Part shown: one piece after another, positions 37,235 to 44,480 of the stretch | How the letters are laid out: the number at the start of each line of letters is the position of its first letter | Position numbering within the stretch: the stretch's first letter is position 1 | DNA from: Flavobacteriaceae bacterium | GTDB taxonomy: Bacteria; Bacteroidota; Bacteroidia; Flavobacteriales; Flavobacteriaceae | Direction: 5' to 3' | NCBI GenBank assembly: GCA_028280265.1 | Contig: JANQMD010000015.1 | Coordinates: 1-53,920 of the forward strand | Length of the DNA stretch: 53,920 bases | Program-made: the position numbers and the translations under genes | Notes under the pieces: model-generated | Database searches by the model: none | What the model saw: the letters and a program-made list of their open reading frames with translations, nothing else | What the model was told of the DNA's origin: nothing

Positions 37235-37726
37235 ATGAATAAGCTTGTCTACCTTTTCATACTATTTTTTTCATTTCATTCTTTCTCGCAGAATAATCTG
37301 GAAAACTTATTAAAGAAATACAATACAGAAAGTGTTCCTTATATTTATGTAGATAGTCTTAAAAAAATCACTGAAAAAGTCATTTTACTAGATGCTAGGG
37401 AGAAAAAAGAGTATAAGGTAAGTCATTTGAAAAATGCCCTGTTTGTGGGATATGAGAAGTTTGATTTAAAGAAAACTATTCGCTCTTTACCTAGCAAGGA
37501 TGCAAGAATTGTGGTGTATTGCTCTCTAGGAGTTCGCTCAGAAGATATTGCAGAACAGTTAAAGAAGGTTGGATATAGCAATGTATTGAATCTTTATGGA
37601 GGGATCTTTGAATGGAAGAATCAAGAAAATAAAGTGTTCAACACCAAAGGAAAAGAAACTGAAAAAGTACATGCATTCTCAAAAGAATGGGGTATTTGGT
37701 TAAAGAAAGGTAAAAAAGTATATTAA
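37235..37726 (+). CDS. Exported rhodanese-like protein in the arsenosugar operon
   Basis: A 163-residue protein with signal peptide MNKLVYLFILFFSFHSFSQ and one rhodanese domain. VILLDAREKKEYKVSHLKNA is the CH2A-like region and the catalytic loop is CSLGVRS with Cys96. ATG at 37235 gives the signal peptide, so it is preferred to the TTG at 37226. Rhodaneses transfer sulfane sulfur. A periplasmic one beside arsS, 46 bases downstream, could modify thiols or arsenic species, but that link is only context. Confidence 0.88.
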   Translation: MNKLVYLFILFFSFHSFSQNNLENLLKKYNTESVPYIYVDSLKKITEKVILLDAREKKEYKVSHLKNALFVGYEKFDLKKTIRSLPSKDARIVVYCSLGVRSEDIAEQLKKVGYSNVLNLYGGIFEWKNQENKVFNTKGKETEKVHAFSKEWGIWLKKGKKVY

Positions 37727-37744
37727 AAATAAGATTCCCATAAC

Positions 37745-38386
37745 ATGCATAAAAACTTATTAGTTGTTTTTGTAAAAAATATTATCCTCGGTAAGGTAAA
37801 AACTCGCCTAGCCAAAACAATTGGTGATGTTGGAGCTTTTCATATCTATCATGAATTGGTAGCTCTTACTGAAGAGGCATCAAAAAAGGTAAATGCCGAT
37901 CGTCATATCTATTTCTCGGATGTTGTTATTCCTTCCAAATGGCAAAGCGATGAAAAGTTTGTACAAGAAGGGGTTGATTTAGGTGAACGAATGAAAAGAT
38001 CATTTCTCAATGGCTTTGAAGCTGGATATGAAAATATCATCATCATTGGTTCGGATTTACCCAATATCTCTAAGGAAATTATTGAACAAGGTTTTGATCA
38101 ACTAAAAGACAATGACATCGTTTTTGGCCCTGCTGATGATGGTGGCTACTATCTTATGGGCATGTCTCAAATGACTCACTCAATTTTTGAGGACAAACCA
38201 TGGAGTCAATCTACATTATTCGACGTAACTTTACAGGAATTACGAGAGCAGAAAAAGTCTGTGGCCTTATTAGAGCATTTGAATGATATTGACACGTTCG
38301 AAGATTTGATTGCTTCTGATTTTTATAAGACAAATAAAAGAGCTCAAGAAATAGTAGAACATCTCACTCCAGAGATTAATAAATAA
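37745..38386 (+). CDS. TIGR04282-family arsenosugar biosynthesis glycosyltransferase
   Basis: A GT-A-type nucleotidyl/glycosyltransferase (DUF2064) of 213 residues. The N-terminal GKVKTRLAKTIG matches the nucleotide-binding loop of this family, then SDLPNIS, and FGPADDGGYYLMGM. Family members lie with arsS and arsM and are proposed to act on the sugar part of arsenosugars. It begins 18 bases after the rhodanese stop and ends 5 bases before the phosphorylase gene, so it is surely co-transcribed. Acceptor and donor are not known from sequence. Confidence 0.92.
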   Translation: MHKNLLVVFVKNIILGKVKTRLAKTIGDVGAFHIYHELVALTEEASKKVNADRHIYFSDVVIPSKWQSDEKFVQEGVDLGERMKRSFLNGFEAGYENIIIIGSDLPNISKEIIEQGFDQLKDNDIVFGPADDGGYYLMGMSQMTHSIFEDKPWSQSTLFDVTLQELREQKKSVALLEHLNDIDTFEDLIASDFYKTNKRAQEIVEHLTPEINK

Positions 38387-38391
38387 ATTAC

Positions 38392-39204
38392 ATGAACAAT
38401 CAACTACAAGAAACAACGGATTTCCTAAAATCAGCAGGATTTATTCAACCCGAAATAGGAATTGTGTTAGGAACTGGCTTGGGGCAATTACTCAATGAAA
38501 TTGCCGTTGAAAAAGAAGTCCCTTATACTGACATTCCTCATTTTCCCAAAGCAACGGTCGAGTCGCATTCTGGAAAGCTAGTTTATGGAATGCTCTCTGG
38601 AAAGAAAGTAGTAGTGATGTCTGGAAGATTTCATTTGTATGAAGGCTACAATCCATGGGAAGTGACTTATGGAATTCGTACTATGCATCAATTAGGAATT
38701 CAAACATTGTTAATTTCCAATGCTGCTGGCGCTATCAACCTTAGCTACAAAAAAGGAGACCTAATGGTTATTGAGGATCATTTGAATTTGCAAGGAAGTT
38801 CACCTCTAGCTTTTGCAGAAGTAGGCGAGTATGGAGAACGTTTTGCTGATATGCTAGAACCTTACTCTAAAGAAATCAACGAGAAACTTAAAGTAGTTGC
38901 AAAAGAAAATAACATTCAACTCTATGAAGGAGTTTATGCAGGTGTCCTTGGTCCGCAATTAGAAACCCGTGCCGAATATAGAATGTTGCAAATTTTGGAA
39001 ACCGATGCTGTTGGAATGAGCACAGTTCCTGAAGTGATTGTTGCGAAGCACTTAAATTTACCTTGTGCTGCAGTTTCTGTGTTAACAGATGAGTGCGACC
39101 CGAAGAATTTAGCTCCAGTGAATATTGAAGAAATCATCCAAATTGCTGGGCAAGCGGAACCAAAAATGATTCTACTTTTTAAAGAATTAATCTCTCAATT
39201 GTAA
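38392..39204 (+). CDS. Purine-nucleoside phosphorylase (trimeric family)
   Basis: A low-mass PNP/MTAP-superfamily enzyme of 270 residues. Phosphate-loop GTGLG is at 27-31, SGRFHLYEGY at 77-86, SNAAGAINLS at 109-118, and VGMSTVPEV at 207-215. The purine-site glutamate aligns with Glu191. Where human PNP has Asn243 (SLITNKV), this protein has Asp233 (SVLTDEC), as in methylthioadenosine phosphorylase, so it may accept 6-aminopurines. Its stop overlaps the DoxX start by one base. In this operon it could remove adenine from deoxyadenosyl-arsenic intermediates; a plain salvage role is the alternative. Confidence 0.93.
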   Translation: MNNQLQETTDFLKSAGFIQPEIGIVLGTGLGQLLNEIAVEKEVPYTDIPHFPKATVESHSGKLVYGMLSGKKVVVMSGRFHLYEGYNPWEVTYGIRTMHQLGIQTLLISNAAGAINLSYKKGDLMVIEDHLNLQGSSPLAFAEVGEYGERFADMLEPYSKEINEKLKVVAKENNIQLYEGVYAGVLGPQLETRAEYRMLQILETDAVGMSTVPEVIVAKHLNLPCAAVSVLTDECDPKNLAPVNIEEIIQIAGQAEPKMILLFKELISQL

Positions 39205-39632
39205 TGCAAAGAAATCAGCAAGTTGCCGTATTCACCATTCGATTGATTCTCGGGTTCATCTTCTTTTTCCAAGGATTTGGAAAGATATTTAAATTTGGAA
39301 TGGATGCAGTCTACAAAAATTTCTTCCAATCCAGCTATTCTGAGTTATTTCCCGATTTTCTGTTACTTTTTACAGCTTACTATACATCATTTGTTGAACT
39401 CATTGGTGGTTTTCTACTCATCATCGGTTTCAAAAGAGACATTGTCTTGTATTTCTTAGCCTCTGTTTTAGTGATGGTTACTTTTGGCCACGGTCTTAAA
39501 GATCCTATTTGGGATTTATCTCATGTGATGTACAGAACAATTCTTCTAGTTAGCCTGTTATTATTGCCCAATCATTACGACAAATTTTCCATTGACACTC
39601 TGATCAATAGAAATTCAAAAACGAACGAATGA
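39204..39632 (+). CDS. DoxX-family membrane protein in the arsenosugar operon
   Basis: A 142-residue protein with four hydrophobic helices and the DoxX opening RLILGFIFFFQGFGKIFKFG. DoxX-family proteins are small inner-membrane components of uncertain activity, sometimes linked to quinone or thiol redox. The start shares one base with the phosphorylase stop, and the stop overlaps the arsM start by four bases (ATGA). This coupling makes it a genuine operon member. Confidence 0.88.
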   Translation: MQRNQQVAVFTIRLILGFIFFFQGFGKIFKFGMDAVYKNFFQSSYSELFPDFLLLFTAYYTSFVELIGGFLLIIGFKRDIVLYFLASVLVMVTFGHGLKDPIWDLSHVMYRTILLVSLLLLPNHYDKFSIDTLINRNSKTNE

Positions 39633-40597
39633 GTTATTTAGAAACGACGAAAGACCTCTATAAAGAAGCAGCTCTTACTCCTGATGTGGGACTTTGCTGC
39701 ACCACTAATCCTATTTGGGAATTACCTGGATTGAAAATTCCACGTATCATGCAAGACATGAATTACGGTTGCGGAAGTACTGTTCATGCGCGTGATTTAA
39801 CCAACAATCCAAAAATATTGTATGTAGGTGTTGGAGGCGGAATGGAGTTGTTACAATTTTCTTATTTCTCTCGTCAGAAAGCTGGAGTTATTGGTGTCGA
39901 TGTGGTGGAGGAAATGCTGGAAGCTTCCCGTAAAAATTTTATCGAAGCACAGATTCAAAATGAATGGTTTGACCCTAATTTTGTCGACTTACGAAAAGGA
40001 GATGCGTTAAATCTTCCAGTAGAAGACAATTCAATTGATGTGGCTGCCCAAAATTGTCTCTTTAATATTTTTAAAGAAGAAGATTTAAAGGCCGCCATTG
40101 CTGAAATGTATCGTGTTTTAAAACCTCATGGACGCCTAGTAATGAGTGACCCTACTTGTGAGCAACCGATGAATGATAACTTACGTAATGATGAGCGTCT
40201 CCGTGCTTTGTGCTTGAGTGGTAGCTTGCCCATAAAAGACTATGTAAAAATGTTGACCGATGCTGGTTTCGGAACCATTGAAATCAGAGCCAGAAAACCC
40301 TACAGAATTTTAGATCCAAAAAATTACGACACAGAAGAACTGATTTACATTGAATCCATTGAAGTAGCTGCTATTAAAGATCCTATGCCAGAAGATGGAC
40401 CTTGTGTGTTTACAGGAAAAGCAGCGATCTATTTTGGCGAAGAGGAATATTTCGACGATCAAAAAGGACATGTGTTGTTACAAAATCAACCCATTGCTAT
40501 TTGTGATAAAACAGCAAAAGCTCTAGCCGACTTAGGCAGAAACGACATCTACATCTCTGAATCTACTTTCCATTACGATGGTGGTGGGTGTTGTTAG
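39629..40597 (+). CDS. arsM: Arsenosugar biosynthesis arsenite methyltransferase ArsM
   Basis: SAM-dependent methyltransferase of 322 residues that methylates trivalent arsenic. The SAM loop VGVGGGME is at 66-73 and VIGVDVVEEML just after. Cysteines available for arsenic include C23, C24 (GLCCTT), C48 (YGCGST), C177 (DPTCEQP) and the terminal C321-C322. The branch is that found with arsS. Translationally coupled to DoxX by a 4-base overlap and last gene of the operon. The final TGT-TGT-TAG is also the first unit of the heptamer array that follows, so the stop codon belongs to the repeat. Confidence 0.95.
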   Translation: MSYLETTKDLYKEAALTPDVGLCCTTNPIWELPGLKIPRIMQDMNYGCGSTVHARDLTNNPKILYVGVGGGMELLQFSYFSRQKAGVIGVDVVEEMLEASRKNFIEAQIQNEWFDPNFVDLRKGDALNLPVEDNSIDVAAQNCLFNIFKEEDLKAAIAEMYRVLKPHGRLVMSDPTCEQPMNDNLRNDERLRALCLSGSLPIKDYVKMLTDAGFGTIEIRARKPYRILDPKNYDTEELIYIESIEVAAIKDPMPEDGPCVFTGKAAIYFGEEEYFDDQKGHVLLQNQPIAICDKTAKALADLGRNDIYISESTFHYDGGGCC

Positions 40598-40646
40598 TTG
40601 TTAGTTGTTAGTTGTTAGTTGTTAGTTGTTAGTTGTTAGTTGTTAG
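40591..40646 (+). repeat. Heptamer tandem array, 8 x TTGTTAG
   Basis: Eight exact copies of TTGTTAG with no spacer. The first copy contains the last arsM codon and its TAG stop. It is followed by a 23-nt flank (40648-40670) that reappears after the array at 53834-53896. Confidence 0.95.
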
Positions 40647-40716
40647 TGGAAATTCAAAAATATATTTACATTATTATTTTACAGCTTTTTAGCTTTATAA
40701 CTTCCCAACAATTATC

Positions 40717-40758
40717 AATGAACAATGATCAGTGAACAATGATCAGTGAACAATGAAC
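40717..40758 (+). repeat. Degenerate heptamer array, 6 x A(A/G)TGA(A/T)C
   Basis: Six contiguous 7-base units alternating among AATGAAC, AATGATC and AGTGAAC. The period and placement match the neighbouring heptamer array. Confidence 0.85.
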
Positions 40759-40765
40759 AATCAAT

Positions 40766-40829
40766 AATCCAATAATCCAATAATCCAATGATCCAATAAT
40801 CCAATAATCCAATAATCCAATAATCCAAG
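40766..40829 (+). repeat. Octamer tandem array, 8 x AATCCAAT
   Basis: Eight 8-base units, six exact; the fourth is GATCCAAT and the last AATCCAAG. It starts 7 bases after the degenerate heptamers. A sister array with unit AATCCAGT lies at 43827-43922. Confidence 0.95.
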
Positions 40830-40888
40830 TTAAATACTTACAGCTGATTATTCCTAAAACCACCTACTATTAGCTTCAAAAAATGAGT

Positions 40889-40928
40889 GTTAGTACTTAG
40901 TTAAATATAAGTATTATCACGAACTAAC
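40889..40928. promoter_or_regulatory. Inverted repeat upstream of the T9SS cargo gene
   Basis: GTTAGTACTTA at 40889-40899 faces TAAGT (40908-40912) and ACTAAC (40923-40928), giving a split palindrome that ends 18 bases before the -7 box at 40947. It could be an operator; no matching family is recognised. Confidence 0.35.
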
Positions 40929-40946
40929 GTAACACACTGTAGCACT

Positions 40947-40954
40947 TACTTTTG
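40947..40954 (+). promoter_or_regulatory. -7 box very close to the T9SS cargo start
   Basis: TACTTTTG is a full match to TAnnTTTG but ends only four bases before the ATG at 40959, so the transcript would be leaderless or nearly so. Confidence 0.45.
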
Positions 40955-40958
40955 CAAC

Positions 40959-42518
40959 ATGAAAGTTTTTTTTAGAAAAAGTACGTTAGCATTTGCAGCT
41001 TTGTGTTTCGTTTTTATTTCTAAGTTTGTCTATTCTCAGGAATTGCACATTGTCGCTGGAGGTTCCATGAGTGTATCTTCTGGAGATGTTTTGTCTGTAA
41101 ACAATAACTTATCGGTCAATGCTACTGGTAGTTTAACTATTTATTCAAATGCAACTCATAGTGGCTCTTTAGTGGTTACAGGAACAGCGACAGGAAATAT
41201 TACATACAAAAGATATCTTCAAGACCTTAAATGGTATTTAGTATCTGCTCCTGTGGTTGGACAGAGTGTCCCTGCTTTTGTAGCCAATGCCGAAAATGCT
41301 TTAAAAAGATCGAGAGGAATGTATGCAATTGGCTATTACAAAAGCAGTAATGCCTCAGGATTACGATGGGTTTACCATCACAACACTCCTACTACACAAA
41401 ATCAGGAAACTCTAACTGATTTTGTAAACGGACAAGGGTATATATCTTCAAGAACATCAGCTGGAAATCTAACATTTACTGGAGCTATGGCTACTTCAGA
41501 TGTGACAGTTTCTTTGGAGAACACAACTACTAATCACCACTGGTTTTCTGTTGGGAACCCTTTTCCTTCCTTTTTACCTGCAAATAACAATGCAGCCGCC
41601 ACCAATTTAATCTCACAAAACACGAACACTTTTCACCCTAGCTATGTAGGTTTGTACTTTTGGAATGGAACCGAATATAAGGTTGTGAATCACGCCTTTC
41701 CTTCTGTGCATCTTAAACCAGGGCAAGCTTTTATAATAAATACTAAAAGTGGTAATGAGCAATTCACTTTTTCGAGAAACCTACAAAGTCACCAAGCTGA
41801 AACAAATAAATTTTACAGAAATGCTCCTACTCCTAACATCTTGGTAACGTTATCGGATGGAAAAGAAAGCAAAACTACAGAGCTTAAATTTTATGATAAT
41901 GCTACAACAGGACTCGATCCAGGATATGATGCTGCCGCTTTTATCGATGGAAAACCCCATTTTTCCTTAAACACCCACTTGGTCAAAGAAAGCCAGGGAA
42001 TCGATTTTATGTTGCAATGCTTACCCAATAATGCCTATGAAACACTTGTGATTCCGTTATCGGTTTATGCCAAAGCAAACAAAACCATTACTTTTAGTGC
42101 TGCGACAAAACATTTACCACAGGGTGCGGGTGCTTATCTGGAAGATACCGTTACTAAAAGGTTTGTCAACATCACAGATACTGAACACACACTAACATTA
42201 AATAGCACACAAAATGGCATTGGCCGTTTTTATCTACATACCTCAGACAGAACTTTGCACACAGATGATTTCTTGGACATAAGTTCTGTAAACATCTACA
42301 AAACAGAAGGCAACATGCTACGAATAGAAGGGTTAAAAGAACAGGGAAAAGCTTCCGTACATCTCTATGATATTTTGGGGAAAAAGATCATGACACAATC
42401 TTTCAAAACACAAAGAGTAAAAGATATTCCTCTGCCTGCTTCTTTAAAAACTGGAATTTATTTGGTGAACATACAATCTGAAAAAGGACAGTTTACTAAG
42501 AAAATAATTATGGGGTAG
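40959..42518 (+). CDS. Secreted protein with type A T9SS sorting domain
   Basis: A 519-residue protein with signal peptide (about 1-27, ending FVYSQ). The middle is Ser/Thr/Asn-rich and beta-type with no domain I recognise. The last 75 or so residues are a type IX secretion C-terminal domain: LRIEGLKEQGKASVHLYD, then GIYLVNIQSEKGQFTKKIIMG at the end, matching the conserved pattern of type A sorting domains. The protein should cross the outer membrane by T9SS and be released or anchored on the surface. It is flanked on both sides by tandem-repeat arrays. Confidence 0.9.
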   Translation: MKVFFRKSTLAFAALCFVFISKFVYSQELHIVAGGSMSVSSGDVLSVNNNLSVNATGSLTIYSNATHSGSLVVTGTATGNITYKRYLQDLKWYLVSAPVVGQSVPAFVANAENALKRSRGMYAIGYYKSSNASGLRWVYHHNTPTTQNQETLTDFVNGQGYISSRTSAGNLTFTGAMATSDVTVSLENTTTNHHWFSVGNPFPSFLPANNNAAATNLISQNTNTFHPSYVGLYFWNGTEYKVVNHAFPSVHLKPGQAFIINTKSGNEQFTFSRNLQSHQAETNKFYRNAPTPNILVTLSDGKESKTTELKFYDNATTGLDPGYDAAAFIDGKPHFSLNTHLVKESQGIDFMLQCLPNNAYETLVIPLSVYAKANKTITFSAATKHLPQGAGAYLEDTVTKRFVNITDTEHTLTLNSTQNGIGRFYLHTSDRTLHTDDFLDISSVNIYKTEGNMLRIEGLKEQGKASVHLYDILGKKIMTQSFKTQRVKDIPLPASLKTGIYLVNIQSEKGQFTKKIIMG

Positions 42519-42695
42519 ATGATGTAGCCAATGGAACAATGTGATAATTTAAAAATGAGCTAATGTATTTAAGTTAAGTACAAAGTTGTAACCTTTAGAA
42601 TTAGATATAATAATTAAATTATAGAAGCCTCAACAACCAAATGCCAACTGCTAATCGCTAACATTAAAAAATTATATCAAACAAAATAAAAAACC

Positions 42696-43811
42696 ATGAA
42701 AAAAACAATTTTCTATATCGCATTGCTTTTAGCAACTTATACAGGTGCTGCACAAGTAGGAATTGGAACCAACAACCCAGATGGCTCAGCTGCCTTAGAA
42801 ATACAGAGCACCACAAAAGGACTGTTATTGCCCAGATTAACACTGGCTCAAATAAGTACCATTACGAATCCTGCTGAAGGCCTGATGGTCTATTGTACAA
42901 ATTGCCCCGAAAAAGGACTATATATTTTTAATGGTACCGATTTTCTAAAACTGACATTAGGAATATCTATTCAATCTAATTTAATATTGCAACAGATAGG
43001 GAACGAAGCGAATACTGGAATTCCTTCAGTGGTTACCATAGCTCAATTAAAGAAAATACTCCCTCCTTTAAGGAATATTGATGCTGGCAGGGAGGGCGCT
43101 TATCGCGCCGATATTGATTATCATCCCCATTTATTTTCAAACCCAGCAACTGCAGCAGAAGTACAAGCAATGATCGAAAGAGTAAGAGGGTTTTCTACTG
43201 TAACTGGTGCAGGAGGAAAAATATGGATGGACCGTAATGTAGGAGCCTCCGAAGTGGCAACCAGTAATACAAGTTATTACGCTTATGGAGGTTTATTCCA
43301 ATGGGGCAGATCCGCAGATGGGCACCAAGCAGTTGTGTGGACCTCAGGAACTTCAGGAATTTTAAATACTTTATCCAGCATCACATCATCTAGCGACACT
43401 CCCGGACATAATAATTTTATTCGAAATAAAAATTATCCATTTGATTGGCGTGTTCCTCAAAATCATAATTTATGGCAAGGAGTCAATGGCACCAACAACC
43501 CATGCCCTTCAGGATTTAGAGTTCCTACAAAAGCAGAATGGGAAACAGAAATGGCTTCGTGGAGTTCACAAGATGCTACGGGGGCTTTTAACAGTCCACT
43601 AAAATTGCCCATGCCAGGATCTCGGAATTCGGTATCAGGTAGCTTCAGTTCCACTGGAAGTATGGGTTCCTATTGGACAAGTACGGTTGTATCGGGATCG
43701 GGACCTATTAATGCAGAATTTGTAGAAGCAGTGTCATTTAATTCTAATAGTGCTAGTATTGTACATTCTACTCGTGCTTCTGGTTTATCAGTGCGTTGTA
43801 TCAAAGATTAA
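42696..43811 (+). CDS. Secreted FISUMP-domain protein
   Basis: A 371-residue protein with signal peptide MKKTIFYIALLLATYTGAA. QVGIGTNNPDGSAALEI follows, the opening typical of Bacteroidota surface proteins. The C-terminal half has the FISUMP (TIGR02145) signature: GGKIWMDRNVG, NPCPSGFRVPTKAEWETE, MGSYWTST and LSVRCIKD at the very end. No sorting domain is seen, so the route past the periplasm is open. Probably surface-exposed; ligand unknown. Confidence 0.88.
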   Translation: MKKTIFYIALLLATYTGAAQVGIGTNNPDGSAALEIQSTTKGLLLPRLTLAQISTITNPAEGLMVYCTNCPEKGLYIFNGTDFLKLTLGISIQSNLILQQIGNEANTGIPSVVTIAQLKKILPPLRNIDAGREGAYRADIDYHPHLFSNPATAAEVQAMIERVRGFSTVTGAGGKIWMDRNVGASEVATSNTSYYAYGGLFQWGRSADGHQAVVWTSGTSGILNTLSSITSSSDTPGHNNFIRNKNYPFDWRVPQNHNLWQGVNGTNNPCPSGFRVPTKAEWETEMASWSSQDATGAFNSPLKLPMPGSRNSVSGSFSSTGSMGSYWTSTVVSGSGPINAEFVEAVSFNSNSASIVHSTRASGLSVRCIKD

Positions 43812-43826
43812 TTTAATAATTTTAAT

Positions 43827-43922
43827 AATTCAATAATTTAATGATCTAATAATCCAGTAATCTAATGATCTAGTAATCCAGCAATCCAGTAATCCAGTAA
43901 TCCAGTAATCCAGTAATCTAAG
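43827..43922 (+). repeat. Octamer tandem array, 12 units around AATCCAGT
   Basis: Twelve contiguous 8-base units. Five are exact AATCCAGT; the rest are variants such as AATTCAAT, AATTTAAT, GATCTAAT, AATCTAAT, GATCTAGT, AATCCAGC and AATCTAAG. The most degenerate copies are at the upstream edge. It lies between two convergent genes. Confidence 0.9.
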
Positions 43923-43966
43923 AATATAACTTTCTATTACAATGGTGGTGGGTATTGTTAAACTTT

Positions 43967-44473
43967 CTATTTAAATTCCACCACAGGCGATGACCAGGTA
44001 ATAGAATCTCCGAGAATTTTATGCTTTTCGCTAATAACATGTAGCTTATAAGGAATTACTTTAATGAGCAAGTAATCTGTGGTTCTGTTCTTGTAAAAAT
44101 TTTGCCACTCTTCCTTCCAGAATTGTTGCTTTTCTTTTTCAGAATTGACCAAAGTCGCTGTTCCTTGAATGGTTACATAGCCAGGGTCATCCTTATCGAA
44201 ATAATATAAGGTTACTTTAGGATTGCTTTTAATTTGTGCTACTTTTTTACTCTTAGGATTTGTTGCCAACCAAACAGTGAAATCTTCTTCAGGGGAAAAA
44301 GGGTCCATGGTTCTTGCATAAGCATTCCCTAAAGAGTCAACAGTTATAAGAGCACAGTTTTTCGATCCTATGATTACTTCTCTGGCAATCTCTTTTAATC
44401 CTTTTTTAACCGCTTTCTTTTCTGAACAACCCAATACACTCAAAAATCCTAAAACAATAAATAATCTTCTCAT
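43967..44473 (-). CDS. PNPOx-like flavin-binding lipoprotein
   Basis: A 168-residue protein with lipoprotein signal MRRLFIVLGFLSVLGC (Cys16). It is followed by a split-barrel fold like pyridoxamine-phosphate oxidase/general stress protein 26: NCALITVDSLGNAYARTMDPF, VWLATNPKSKKVAQIKSNPKVTLYYFD and VTIQGTATLV. Such proteins bind FMN, F420 or heme; an envelope-anchored version is unusual. It follows the Omp85-like gene by 7 bases and is probably in the same transcript. Confidence 0.85.
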   Translation of the reverse strand: MRRLFIVLGFLSVLGCSEKKAVKKGLKEIAREVIIGSKNCALITVDSLGNAYARTMDPFSPEEDFTVWLATNPKSKKVAQIKSNPKVTLYYFDKDDPGYVTIQGTATLVNSEKEKQQFWKEEWQNFYKNRTTDYLLIKVIPYKLHVISEKHKILGDSITWSSPVVEFK

Positions 44474-44480
44474 ATCTAAC

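Noticed and set aside
40591..40829. Possible CRISPR array in the repeat-rich gap
   Set aside because: Units are 7 or 8 bases with no unique spacers and no cas genes anywhere in the window.
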